This document shows positions 33,817 to 40,288 of a stretch of 40,288 bases of DNA, one piece after another. The stretch comes from CAZUFB01 sp048173955. Its GTDB lineage: Bacteria; Actinomycetota; Coriobacteriia; Coriobacteriales; UMGS124. The notes beneath the pieces were generated by a model. That model made no database searches. It was given only the letters and a program-made list of their open reading frames with translations, and had not been told where the DNA came from. Position numbers and translations under genes: made by a program. The stretch covers positions 1-40,288 of the forward strand of contig DBEYOB010000076.1 in NCBI GenBank assembly GCA_048173955.1, given 5' to 3'. The first letter of the stretch is position 1; every line of letters starts with the position of its first letter.

Positions 33817-33883
33817 TTTGTGGTACAGTGTGCCGGTATCGCAGGTTGCAGGGTTTGCCTTACGTTGCGAGGAGGGGCACGGC

Positions 33884-34285
33884 ATGGGTGACGTCGAGAA
33901 GAAGCGCGTCTGGGAGAAGCGGGTCGTCTCCGAGATGATCGAGCTGCACTGCCGCAAACAGCATGACGACCGCCCGAAGGACGGGCGCGGCCTGTGCCCC
34001 GAGTGCGCCGCGCTCGACGACTACGCCCGCTCGCGCAGCGACCACTGCCCGTTCATGGAGACGAAGGCGTTCTGCGCCAACTGCCGCGTCCACTGCTACA
34101 AACCCGACATGCGCGAGAAGATTCGCGCGGTCATGCGCTTCTCGGGACCGCGCATGATGCTCTACCATCCCGTCGACGCCGTGCGGCACCTCGTCCTGAA
34201 CACGCTCGAGAAGAGGCGCATGGCGCGCGAGGACGCCGAGAGGGAGGCGGGCAGCGCGACGGGGGAGGGTTCGTCGGAGCGGTAG
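33884..34285 (+). CDS. ygbA: YgbA-family nitrosative-stress protein
   Basis: This 133-residue protein of the 'nitrous oxide-stimulated promoter' family (PF11756) has the conserved core KRVVSEMIELHCRKQH, then LCPECAALDDYARSR, DHCPFMETKAFCANCRVHCYKP and MREKIRAVMRFSGPRMMLYHP. The Cys spacing (CxxC, then CxxCxxxC) suggests Fe-S or metal binding. In enterobacteria the homologue is NO-induced and aids recovery from nitrosative stress. The C-terminal ~25 residues are charged and variable. GGAGGGG lies before the ATG. No NsrR-like site was recognised. Confidence 0.9.
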   Translation: MGDVEKKRVWEKRVVSEMIELHCRKQHDDRPKDGRGLCPECAALDDYARSRSDHCPFMETKAFCANCRVHCYKPDMREKIRAVMRFSGPRMMLYHPVDAVRHLVLNTLEKRRMAREDAEREAGSATGEGSSER

Positions 34286-34332
34286 GCGCCCGGATCCCGT
34301 GAGGCGGGGCTTGCCGCGGCAGCCGCCTCCTA

Positions 34333-34386
34333 CGGCGACCGCCCGCTTCGCAGCGACCGCCCGTTCAACGGCAACCGCCCGCCGGG
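34333..34386. repeat. 18-bp tandem repeat, three copies plus a partial
   Basis: Units at 34333, 34351 and 34369 share CRRCRACCGCCCGYT, preceded by a shortened related unit at 34317. They occupy the 306-bp gap 34286-34591 after ygbA, outside any coding sequence. The gap also holds the terminator at 34490-34542. Confidence 0.7.
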
Positions 34387-34489
34387 CCTTCGAGGTCACG
34401 GCGGGCGGCTGTTGGGCTCTGGCGCTGCCGATGGCGGCAAATGCCACCGGCGGCGACAATTGCCGGTAAAAAACTATCACAATCGAAAA

Positions 34490-34542
34490 TGTCGGACGAA
34501 AGGAACGTTTTCGGTTCCCCATTCCGTAGCTTTCGCCCGACA
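34490..34542 (-). terminator. Terminator of the MarR gene
   Basis: TGTCGGACGAAA (34490-34501) pairs with TTTCGCCCGACA (34531-34542, one mismatch), with an inner GGAAC/GTTCC. On the minus strand the stem is followed by TTTTCG. It lies ~50 bases after the MarR stop. Confidence 0.7.
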
Positions 34543-34591
34543 ACAGGGTGTCAACGCTCAGCGCGGGCGTGTCCGGCGCCCGGCGGCAGGC

Positions 34592-35362
34592 CTACCAGGC
34601 GTATCCGAACCCGCCGTGGCTGTGGAACCCGCGGTGTCCGAACCGGCCGTGCATGTGCCCTTGGCCACCGTGGCCCTCGCAGCCGCATCCCCCGTGCCAG
34701 TAGCCGTGGCAGCCGTTGCCGTGGGGACCATGAGGGCCGTGGTGGCCGTGGGCATGGCCGCAGCAGCCGTGGACATGGCCGTGAGGCCCGTGGTGGCCGT
34801 GCCCCTCGCAGCCGTCCCAACCGTGGCCTTCTTCGCCGGCCGGCCCGCGCCCGCACTCCTCGCGCCGCTCGGCTAGGCGCGCCTCGATCGAGGTGGCCAT
34901 CTTGGCGAGGATGCGGTAGAGGTCGCGCCGGTCCTGCTCGTCGAGGTCGGCGAGCATGGCGGGGCTGCCGCCGCGCTGCTCGACGGCCCGGCCCGCCTCG
35001 GTGATGCGCACGTCCATCGTGCGGCGGTCGCTCTCGTTGGGGGTGCGCTCGACGTAGCCGGCCGCCTCGAGCTTGGCGAGCAGCTCGCCGAGCGACTGCG
35101 GGCGGATGCCCACGATGCGGCGCAGGTCGCGCTGGCTGATGGTGCCCGCCGACTTCAGGAGCAGCAGGATGCGGCCCTGGGCGCTGCGCGGGTCGCTCGC
35201 GGCGTCGCCGGGGCGGCGCTGGCCGCACGGGCCGCCGTGGCCGTGGCGCATGCGCGAGCGGCGGACGCGGCCGAAGAGCTCCATGATCTCCTCGTCGGTC
35301 GGTTCGTGCCCGAGCTCCTCGAGCGGGATGATCGTCGCGTTCTCGATGATGTCGTTGTCCAT
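34592..35362 (-). CDS. MarR-family regulator with long His/Cys-rich C-terminal tail
   Basis: This 256-residue protein has a MarR winged helix at about residues 60-165: RILLLLKSAGTISQRDLRRI, GIRPQSLGELLAKLEAAGYV and the wing ERTPNESDRRTMDVRIT. From about residue 178 the chain becomes Gly/His-rich (GHGHHGPHGHVHGCCGHAHG and similar), with 21 His and 6 Cys between 180 and 249, ending GYAW. A smaller cluster, MRHGHGGPCG, lies before the DNA-binding domain. Such tails bind Ni, Zn, Cu or Co in HypB- and SlyD-type proteins. The gene sits ~1.4 kb from a metal-efflux operon. A metal-responsive or metal-storing repressor is a reasonable reading but unproven. Two palindromes in its promoter are likely autoregulatory operators. 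CAGGTCC lies upstream of the ATG as a weak SD. Confidence 0.87.
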   Translation of the reverse strand: MDNDIIENATIIPLEELGHEPTDEEIMELFGRVRRSRMRHGHGGPCGQRRPGDAASDPRSAQGRILLLLKSAGTISQRDLRRIVGIRPQSLGELLAKLEAAGYVERTPNESDRRTMDVRITEAGRAVEQRGGSPAMLADLDEQDRRDLYRILAKMATSIEARLAERREECGRGPAGEEGHGWDGCEGHGHHGPHGHVHGCCGHAHGHHGPHGPHGNGCHGYWHGGCGCEGHGGQGHMHGRFGHRGFHSHGGFGYAW

Positions 35363-35385
35363 ACAGGTCCTTTCGATGAATCTGT

Positions 35386-35450
35386 AGGTACCTTACTATT
35401 TGCAATATACCCTTCATGCCCCGCAGGTGTGCATTGAAATGAAGGTACCT
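35386..35450. promoter_or_regulatory. Paired AGGTACCT palindromes in the MarR promoter region
   Basis: Perfect 8-bp palindromes AGGTACCT occur at 35386-35393 and 35443-35450, 57 bp start to start. Their flanks are related in inverted orientation (CTGTAGGTACCTTAC versus GAAGGTACCTGTAG). On the minus strand TATATT with TGCACA 18 bp upstream could be the promoter between them. They are likely MarR dimer operators. Confidence 0.6.
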
Positions 35451-35462
35451 GTAGAATATCCA

Positions 35463-35628
35463 CAATTGCCCGCTGGCGCGTACGCCCGCAATTTCTATCG
35501 GCGCGTTCGCCCGTAATTGCCCGCCACCGTGTTCCAGGTCAGCGTCCACCGTGCCAGCCGGTTGCTCGCGGCGCCCCGGCCGCGTGATGCCCGCCGGTCG
35601 CTCGCAGCGCCCCGGCCACGCGTCCCGC
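35463..35628. repeat. Two successive tandem repeat arrays (26-bp and 36-bp units)
   Basis: From 35463, units of 26 and 25 bp plus a partial each open with CAATT or TAATT and end GCGCGTWCGCCCG. From 35557, two 36-bp units (35557-35592, 35593-35628) share GCCGGTYGCTCGC and GCGCCCCGGCC. They end just beyond the stop of the minus-strand hydrolase gene. Confidence 0.65.
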
Positions 35629-35645
35629 CGCGTGCCGCGCTCCGC

Positions 35646-36542
35646 TCAGGCCAGGTGCCCCTCGACGCGGTCGAGCCAGTCCTGCACGAGTGCGTCGAGG
35701 GGTGCGGGCCGCTCGATCTGCAGGTTGTGGCCGGCGACGTCGAGCACGGCGAACGTCGCGCGGGGGAGTGTCGCGAGCGCGTCGAAGGCGGCGCGGTAGC
35801 CGACCAGCCGGTCCTGCCGCCCGGCGACGACGAGCGCCGGGCATCCGAGCTCCGTCGAGGCGACGAGGTCGCGGAGCCGCGGGCCGTAGGGGAGGCGCCC
35901 GTGCAGGGCCTCGACGAAGGGCAGGTCGGCCTGGGCGAAGCCGGGCGCCAGCTCATCGAGGAACCGCCGGTGGGTGCGCGCGTCCGCCACGACGGCGTTG
36001 CGCATGAAGCTTGCGCGCTGGTCCTCGGGCAGCGCGTCGACGTAGGCGCGGTCGATTGCGCGGAAGGGCTCCGGGCCGCCTTCGGCCGGGGGCGCATCGA
36101 GAGGCCGCGGCGCGTCGGGCTCGACCAGGGGGCAGAGGAGCAGCAGGCCCGCGGTCTGGCCGGCGAACTCCGCCGCGAGCGCCCGGGCGAGGTAACCGCC
36201 GTACGACTGGCCCGCGAGCGCGAAGGGTCGCGCCCCGACGACGCTGCGGACGAAGGCGGCGAGCGCCTCGACGACGGCGTCGGTGCCGGCGAGCGCAAGC
36301 GGCGCGTTCGAGTCGCCCATGCCGGGGAGGTCGACGTAGACGCGCCGGTAGGCGGTGCCGAAGGCTGTCTGCGCGTGGCGTTCGAACGACGGTTCCAGGC
36401 AGCCCTTCATGAGGCCGCGGTTGCAGCCCATGCCGTGGAGCATGACGACCGGCAGGGCGCGGCCCGCGGGCGGCGCGTCCGGGCCGACCTCCTCGTAGGC
36501 AAGGCGCAGCCCGGCTCGGTAGAACATTTTGGCCCTATGCAT
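35646..36542 (-). CDS. Alpha/beta hydrolase
   Basis: This 298-residue cytosolic hydrolase has the oxyanion-hole HGMG (36-39), the nucleophile elbow GQSYGG with S113, a late Asp in VVAGRQDRLVG and the catalytic His in DVAGHNLQIE. A helical cap (~150-215) lies between strands 6 and 7 positions. Length and cap fit the prolyl-iminopeptidase/lactonase/ester-hydrolase group, but the substrate cannot be assigned. The ATG at 36542 follows GGGGGAC. It stands alone between the MarR gene and the ArsR operon. Confidence 0.8.
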   Translation of the reverse strand: MHRAKMFYRAGLRLAYEEVGPDAPPAGRALPVVMLHGMGCNRGLMKGCLEPSFERHAQTAFGTAYRRVYVDLPGMGDSNAPLALAGTDAVVEALAAFVRSVVGARPFALAGQSYGGYLARALAAEFAGQTAGLLLLCPLVEPDAPRPLDAPPAEGGPEPFRAIDRAYVDALPEDQRASFMRNAVVADARTHRRFLDELAPGFAQADLPFVEALHGRLPYGPRLRDLVASTELGCPALVVAGRQDRLVGYRAAFDALATLPRATFAVLDVAGHNLQIERPAPLDALVQDWLDRVEGHLA

Positions 36543-36698
36543 GGTCCGTCCCCCGCTCGTCCGTGCCCGACATGCCGGATGCCGTCGGGCGTGCCGATGC
36601 ACCGCATGATAGCGCGCCAAGGCGTCGAGAGCACGGCACCCGCGGCGCCTGCGGCGTGACGGCGGCGTATCTTCGTCGACGCGTTCGCGGCGGCACGC

Positions 36699-36726
36699 TT
36701 GACATACCGAATCGTATGCATATACT
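36699..36726 (+). promoter_or_regulatory. Sigma-70-type promoter of the ArsR operon
   Basis: A perfect -35 TTGACA (36699-36704) and a -10 TATACT (36721-36726) are separated by 16 bp in an otherwise GC-rich region. The arsR ATG is 40 bases downstream. Confidence 0.85.
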
Positions 36727-36729
36727 GAC

Positions 36730-36749
36730 ATATGAACAGATGCTCATAT
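36730..36749. promoter_or_regulatory. ArsR/SmtB-type operator
   Basis: ATATGAACAGATGCTCATAT is a 9-2-9 dyad with a single mismatch, close to the known ArsR/SmtB operator shape. It begins four bases after the -10, covering the transcription start, so binding by the metal-free repressor would block the operon. Confidence 0.8.
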
Positions 36750-36765
36750 ATTGAAAGGTGACACG

Positions 36766-37218
36766 ATGGAACACGAGACAGACCGCCGCTCGGTCGCCGG
36801 GCCGGCAGGAGGAGACCTCGAAAGCCGGAGCGAACTGGAAGGGGCGCGTGCGACCGCCGGGCCCGCGCACGTGGCCGCCGGGTCCGAGTCCGACATCTCG
36901 CGCCCCTGCCAGGACGAGGGCCCGTTCGACGTCGTCCCCGACGAGGAGCTCCTTTACGACCTCGCCGACCTGTTCAGGGTGTTCAGCGACACGACGCGTA
37001 TCAAGATCCTCTACAGCCTGATGGGCAGGGAGCTGTGCGTCGCCGACATCGCCGACGCCGTCTCGTCCACCCAGAGCGCGGTCTCCCACCAGCTGCGCAT
37101 CCTCAAGCAGGCGCGCCTGGTGCGCTTCCGCCGCGAGGGGCGCAGCATCATGTACGCGCTGGCCGACGACCATGTCTACACCATGCTCGCCCAGGGCATG
37201 ACGCACATCTGCGAGTAG
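36766..37218 (+). CDS. ArsR/SmtB-family metal-sensing repressor
   Basis: This 150-residue winged-helix repressor has DNA-binding helices in ELCVADIADAVSSTQSAVSH and QLRILKQARLVRFRREG. The last helix carries a complete SmtB-type alpha-5 metal site, D134-x-H136-x10-H147-x2-E150 (DDHVYTMLAQGMTHICE), which in the family senses Zn(II), Co(II) or Cd(II). A ~45-residue polar N-terminal extension includes C48 in SRPCQDEG, which could add an alpha-3N-type ligand. The ATG at 36766 follows AAAGGTG; the ATG at 36751 is less favoured. It is first in the operon with the metallochaperone and P-type ATPase. Confidence 0.92.
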   Translation: MEHETDRRSVAGPAGGDLESRSELEGARATAGPAHVAAGSESDISRPCQDEGPFDVVPDEELLYDLADLFRVFSDTTRIKILYSLMGRELCVADIADAVSSTQSAVSHQLRILKQARLVRFRREGRSIMYALADDHVYTMLAQGMTHICE

Positions 37219-37295
37219 GGCCGCAAGCCTCCCGAGAGGTGCGAACCTCGTCACAGCCGACGGCCGCAGGTGCGGCCCGATGAAAGGAACCCGTC

Positions 37296-37514
37296 ATGCG
37301 CAAGGTTTACAAGCTCGACGAGATCGACTGCGCCAACTGCGCCCGCAAGCTCGAGGACGCCATCAAGAAGGTCGACGGCGTGGAGGACGCCTCCGTCAAC
37401 TTCATGACGCAGAAGCTGACCCTGGTCGCCGCCGACGAGCGGTTCGACGACGTGTTCGGCCGCGTGGTCAGGCTCGCCTCCAAGATCGAACCCGACTGCG
37501 CGATCTTGCGATAG
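37296..37514 (+). CDS. Free-standing HMA-domain metal-binding protein
   Basis: This 72-residue single heavy-metal-associated ferredoxin-like fold has the metal site C12-A-N-C15 (DCANCARK) and the usual KVDGVEDASVNFMTQKL. It would carry Zn/Cd/Pb(II) or Cu(I) to the ATPase encoded 59 bp downstream. That ATPase has no N-terminal HMA of its own. GAAAGGA precedes the ATG. Two short hairpins (GAGGT/ACCTC at 37236-37249 and GGCCGC/GCGGCC at 37262-37277) lie in the gap after arsR. Confidence 0.9.
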   Translation: MRKVYKLDEIDCANCARKLEDAIKKVDGVEDASVNFMTQKLTLVAADERFDDVFGRVVRLASKIEPDCAILR

Positions 37515-37573
37515 AGGACCGCCCGGCCGTGCCTCCCGTTGTCCGCATAACGTCCAAGTAAGGTGAGTCATCC

Positions 37574-39502
37574 GTGAACAAGAAGCAAAAGCGCTGGCGC
37601 AACCGCATCGTCCTGGCGCTCGCCATCTTCGCCGCCGTGTTCGCCGTCGATGCCTCCGGCCTGCTCACGCAGCTGTTCGGGACCCCCGGCGACGTCTACG
37701 CCAGCTTCGTCCTCTTCCTCGTGCCCTACCTCATCGCCGGGTACGACGTGCTCGCCAAGGCGGCGCGCAACATCGTCCGCGGTCAGGCGTTCGACGAGTG
37801 CTTCCTCATGACGCTGGCCACTGTGGGCGCCTTCGCGATGGTCTTTTTCCCCGACACCGACCCCCATATGGCCGAGGGCGCCGCGGTCATGCTGTTCTAC
37901 CAGGTGGGCGAGCTTTTCCAGAGCTATGCCGTGGGCAAGAGCCGCAAGTCCATCAGCGCGCTCATGGACATCGCCCCCGACTACGCCAACGTCGAGCGCG
38001 ACGGCAAGCTCGTGCAGGTCGACCCCGCCGAGGTGCCGGTGGGAAGCGTCATCGTGGTCAAGCCCGGCGAGCGCGTGCCCATCGACGGCTTTGTCGTGGA
38101 AGGGTCGAGCCAGCTCGACACCGCCGCGCTCACCGGCGAGAGCGTCCCGCGCCACGTGGAAGCGGGCGAGGGCGTGATCTCGGGCTGCGTCAACATGACC
38201 GGCCTTTTGCGCGTCGAGACCACCAAGCCCTTCGGCGAGTCCACGGTGTCGCGCATCCTCGAGCTCGTGGAGAATGCGAGCGAGAAGAAGGCGCGCACCG
38301 AGAACTTCATCACCCGCTTCGCCCGCTGGTACACACCCGTCGTCACGATTGCGGCGCTGCTGCTCGCCGTGGTCCCGCCGCTGCTCGGCATGGGCGCGTG
38401 GAGCGACTGGATCCTGCGCGGCCTGACGTTCCTCGTGGTGAGCTGCCCGTGCGCTCTGGTCATCAGCGTGCCGCTCTCCTTCTTCGGCGGCATCGGCGGC
38501 GCCTCGAGGGTCGGCATCCTGGTCAAGGGCTCCAACTACCTCGAGCAGCTGAGCCATGTTGACACCGTGGTGTTCGACAAGACGGGCACGCTCACGAGCG
38601 GCACGTTCGACGTGGTGGCGGTGCGCCCCGAGGAGGGCGTGGACCCCGACTTCCTGCTCTCCAGCGCGGCGCACGCCGAGGCGTTTTCGGACCACCCCAT
38701 CGCCGCCTCGGTCAGGCGCGCCTACTCCGGCGAGGTCGACGAGGCGCGCGTGGGCGACGCGCGCGAGGAGTCGGGCCACGGAGTGAGCGCCCGGGTGGAC
38801 GGGCGCGCGGTGCTCGTGGGCAACGACAAGCTCATGGCCGAGCACGGTCTGCGCTGGAAGGACTGCGAGCTCGTCGGCACCGTCCTGCACGTGGCGGTGG
38901 ACGGGGAGTACGCCGGCTGCATCGTGATCGCCGACGTGGTGAAGGAGGACGCCGAGCAGGCCGTCTGCGACCTGCATGCTGCGGGCGTCCAGAGGTGCGT
39001 CATGCTCACCGGCGACCGGCGCGACGTGGCCGAGGCCGTGGGGGAGCGCCTCGGGCTCGACGAGGTGCGCGCCCAGCTTCTGCCCGAGGACAAGGTCAAC
39101 GAGGTGGAGCGCCTGCTCGCCCAGGAGCGCTCCGGCGGCAGGCTCGCCTTTGTGGGCGACGGCATCAACGACGCGCCGGTGCTCACCCGCGCCGACGTGG
39201 GGATCGCGATGGGCGCGATGGGGTCGGACGCCGCCATCGAGGCGGCCGACGTGGTGCTGATGGACGACAAGCCCTCCAACATCGCCAAGGCCATCCGCAT
39301 CGCGCGCAAGACGATGCGCATCGTGTGGCAGAACATCGTGTTCGCGCTCGGCGTCAAGGTCGCCATCCTGGTGCTCGCCGCCGTCGGCCTCGCCAACATG
39401 TGGCTCGCCGTGTTCGGCGACGTGGGCGTGGCCGTCATCGCCATCCTCAACGCCATGCGCGCCATGAACGTGGCCGGCCTGGCCGAGAAGGCGGAACGGT
39501 AG
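37574..39502 (+). CDS. P1B-type heavy-metal exporting ATPase (Zn/Cd/Pb group)
   Basis: This 642-residue ATPase has eight membrane helices. Catalytic features are TGES in the actuator domain, the ion-binding CPC at residues 291-293 (SCPCALVIS), phosphorylation D335 (DKTGTLT), an HP motif in SDHPIAAS, TGDRR and GDGINDAP. The last helices read LGVKVAILVL ... LAVFGDVGVAV; the Lys and Asp are those of ZntA/CadA-type (P1B-2) pumps, supporting Zn/Cd/Pb export. The N-terminus starts directly with the first helix and lacks an HMA domain; that domain is supplied by the separate protein upstream. The start is GTG after AAGGTGA. The gene is convergent with a MATE gene 48 bp away. Confidence 0.92.
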   Translation: MNKKQKRWRNRIVLALAIFAAVFAVDASGLLTQLFGTPGDVYASFVLFLVPYLIAGYDVLAKAARNIVRGQAFDECFLMTLATVGAFAMVFFPDTDPHMAEGAAVMLFYQVGELFQSYAVGKSRKSISALMDIAPDYANVERDGKLVQVDPAEVPVGSVIVVKPGERVPIDGFVVEGSSQLDTAALTGESVPRHVEAGEGVISGCVNMTGLLRVETTKPFGESTVSRILELVENASEKKARTENFITRFARWYTPVVTIAALLLAVVPPLLGMGAWSDWILRGLTFLVVSCPCALVISVPLSFFGGIGGASRVGILVKGSNYLEQLSHVDTVVFDKTGTLTSGTFDVVAVRPEEGVDPDFLLSSAAHAEAFSDHPIAASVRRAYSGEVDEARVGDAREESGHGVSARVDGRAVLVGNDKLMAEHGLRWKDCELVGTVLHVAVDGEYAGCIVIADVVKEDAEQAVCDLHAAGVQRCVMLTGDRRDVAEAVGERLGLDEVRAQLLPEDKVNEVERLLAQERSGGRLAFVGDGINDAPVLTRADVGIAMGAMGSDAAIEAADVVLMDDKPSNIAKAIRIARKTMRIVWQNIVFALGVKVAILVLAAVGLANMWLAVFGDVGVAVIAILNAMRAMNVAGLAEKAER

Positions 39503-39550
39503 GCAGGCACGGGAGGCGACGGTGCGGGGGAGGCGCCGGGCCAAACGCAC

Positions 39551-40288
39551 CTACCCGGCCAGGCTGCCCCGCTCGAGCCACCTGCCCCGCAGCAGCCGCA
39601 CCAGGAACAGCGTGCCGCGCACGCACAGCTCGATCGCCATGGCGATCCACACGCCGGACAGGCCCAGGTGCGGGGTGAGGAGCACGGCGAGCGTGATGCG
39701 CACGCCCCACATGGTCGCCAGGTTCATGATGCTCGGGACGAGCGTGTCCCCCGCTCCGCGCAGCGCGCCCATCGCCACAATCGCCGCGGCGAACAGCGGC
39801 TCGGCGAGCAGCTCGATGCGCAGGGAGGTCGCCCCCAGCTCCTGCACCGCGACGTCGGGCGTGAGGAGCCTGAAGACCGCCGGGGCGAGCCAGAACATGA
39901 GGGCGCCGGTCAGCCCCATCACCACCATGCCGAGTGCGACCGACATGCGCGCCGAGCGCCGCGCGAGGTCCTTGCGGTTCGCTCCGAAGCTCTGGCCGAC
40001 GAGCGTGGTTGCGGCGGTGCCGATGCCGTAGCCGGGCATGTAGCAGACGCCCTCGGCGGTGATGGCGAGCGCGTGCGCGGCGACGGCGACGGTGCCCAGC
40101 GGCGCCACGATGGCGGTCGACACGATCTGGGCGGCGCTCATCACGATGCGCTCGAGGCAGATCGGGGCGGCGACGCGCGTGGCGGCGAGGAGGCACCGGC
40201 GCTGCGGGCGCCAGGTTTCGACCGTCGACGATGCGCCGCGCGCCGTCTGCCCGGCGATTTTCGGGCGCGCCTCGGTCCGGTTCTTGGC
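39551..40288 (-). CDS. MATE-family exporter, C-terminal part (runs off window)
   Basis: The frame is open to the window edge, giving at least 245 residues of the second half of a MATE transporter. WRPQRRCLLAATRVAAPICLERIV leads into the helix-7 region, followed by SAAQIVSTAIVAPLGTVAVAAHALA, GYGIGTAATTLVGQSFGANRKDLARRSARM, MGALRGAGDTLVPSIMNL and a basic C-terminus. The ATG at 40144 is internal and not the true start. It differs from the MATE protein at 31974-33506 and belongs to the NorM/DinF-like branch. The linker before residue ~40 (RPKIAGQTARGASS) is the cytosolic joint between halves. Confidence 0.85.
   Translation of the reverse strand, partial: AKNRTEARPKIAGQTARGASSTVETWRPQRRCLLAATRVAAPICLERIVMSAAQIVSTAIVAPLGTVAVAAHALAITAEGVCYMPGYGIGTAATTLVGQSFGANRKDLARRSARMSVALGMVVMGLTGALMFWLAPAVFRLLTPDVAVQELGATSLRIELLAEPLFAAAIVAMGALRGAGDTLVPSIMNLATMWGVRITLAVLLTPHLGLSGVWIAMAIELCVRGTLFLVRLLRGRWLERGSLAG

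Noticed and set aside
1..40288. CRISPR arrays, tRNA and rRNA genes
   Set aside because: The tandem repeats are contiguous and degenerate without spacers, and no cloverleaf or rRNA-like sequence was recognised by eye on either strand.

Overview
The window is high-GC DNA with a gene set typical of anaerobic gut Actinobacteria of the class Coriobacteriia (Collinsella/Olsenella/Eggerthella relatives). The pointers are Tat-exported flavin reductases, a membrane-bound LuxR regulator divergent from one of them, a DMSO-reductase-type molybdoenzyme with its TorD-like chaperone, and many single-component regulators. Genus cannot be fixed from the sequence. No rRNA, tRNA or CRISPR array was found.

Left edge (1-4.9 kb): a decayed insertion sequence with a frameshifted, 3'-truncated DDE transposase, then a secreted 3-ketosteroid-dehydrogenase-like flavoprotein divergent from a 12-TM LuxR regulator. 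This block has visibly lower GC than its surroundings. 4.9-10.4 kb: a DUF2200 gene, a YbaK-type deacylase, and a respiratory molybdoenzyme operon (catalytic subunit, four-cluster ferredoxin subunit, maturation chaperone) without a membrane anchor. 10.5-13.5 kb: a two-gene ABC transporter of the lactococcin-972/DUF1430 type. 13.5-20 kb: DUF362, DUF1848 behind a LexA-like promoter, an LPG-synthase-like flippase, a small zinc-ribbon protein and a secreted acidic protein.

20-25 kb: an xpt-pbuX purine salvage operon and an AAA-ATPase/PD-(D/E)XK protein, with MITE-like inverted-repeat elements in the flanking gaps. 25-33.5 kb: lrgAB, a second exported flavoprotein with two FMN-binding domains, and a two-component system whose kinase and regulator genes converge and overlap by 43 bp, with a MATE exporter upstream of the regulator. 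Paired 11-bp-period direct repeats in the reductase/kinase gap look like binding sites for the OmpR-type regulator.

33.9-40.3 kb: a metal and nitrosative-stress neighbourhood: YgbA, a MarR regulator with a long His/Cys-rich tail and paired palindromic operators, an alpha/beta hydrolase, an ArsR - free HMA metallochaperone - HMA-less P1B-ATPase operon with a clear promoter and operator, and the C-terminal part of a second MATE exporter running off the window.

Two structural themes cut across the genes. Three non-coding modules (188, 200 and 250 bp) are each bounded by their own imperfect inverted repeats. At least eight places at gene edges carry short GC-rich degenerate tandem repeats with units of 18-36 bp, some read into protein termini.
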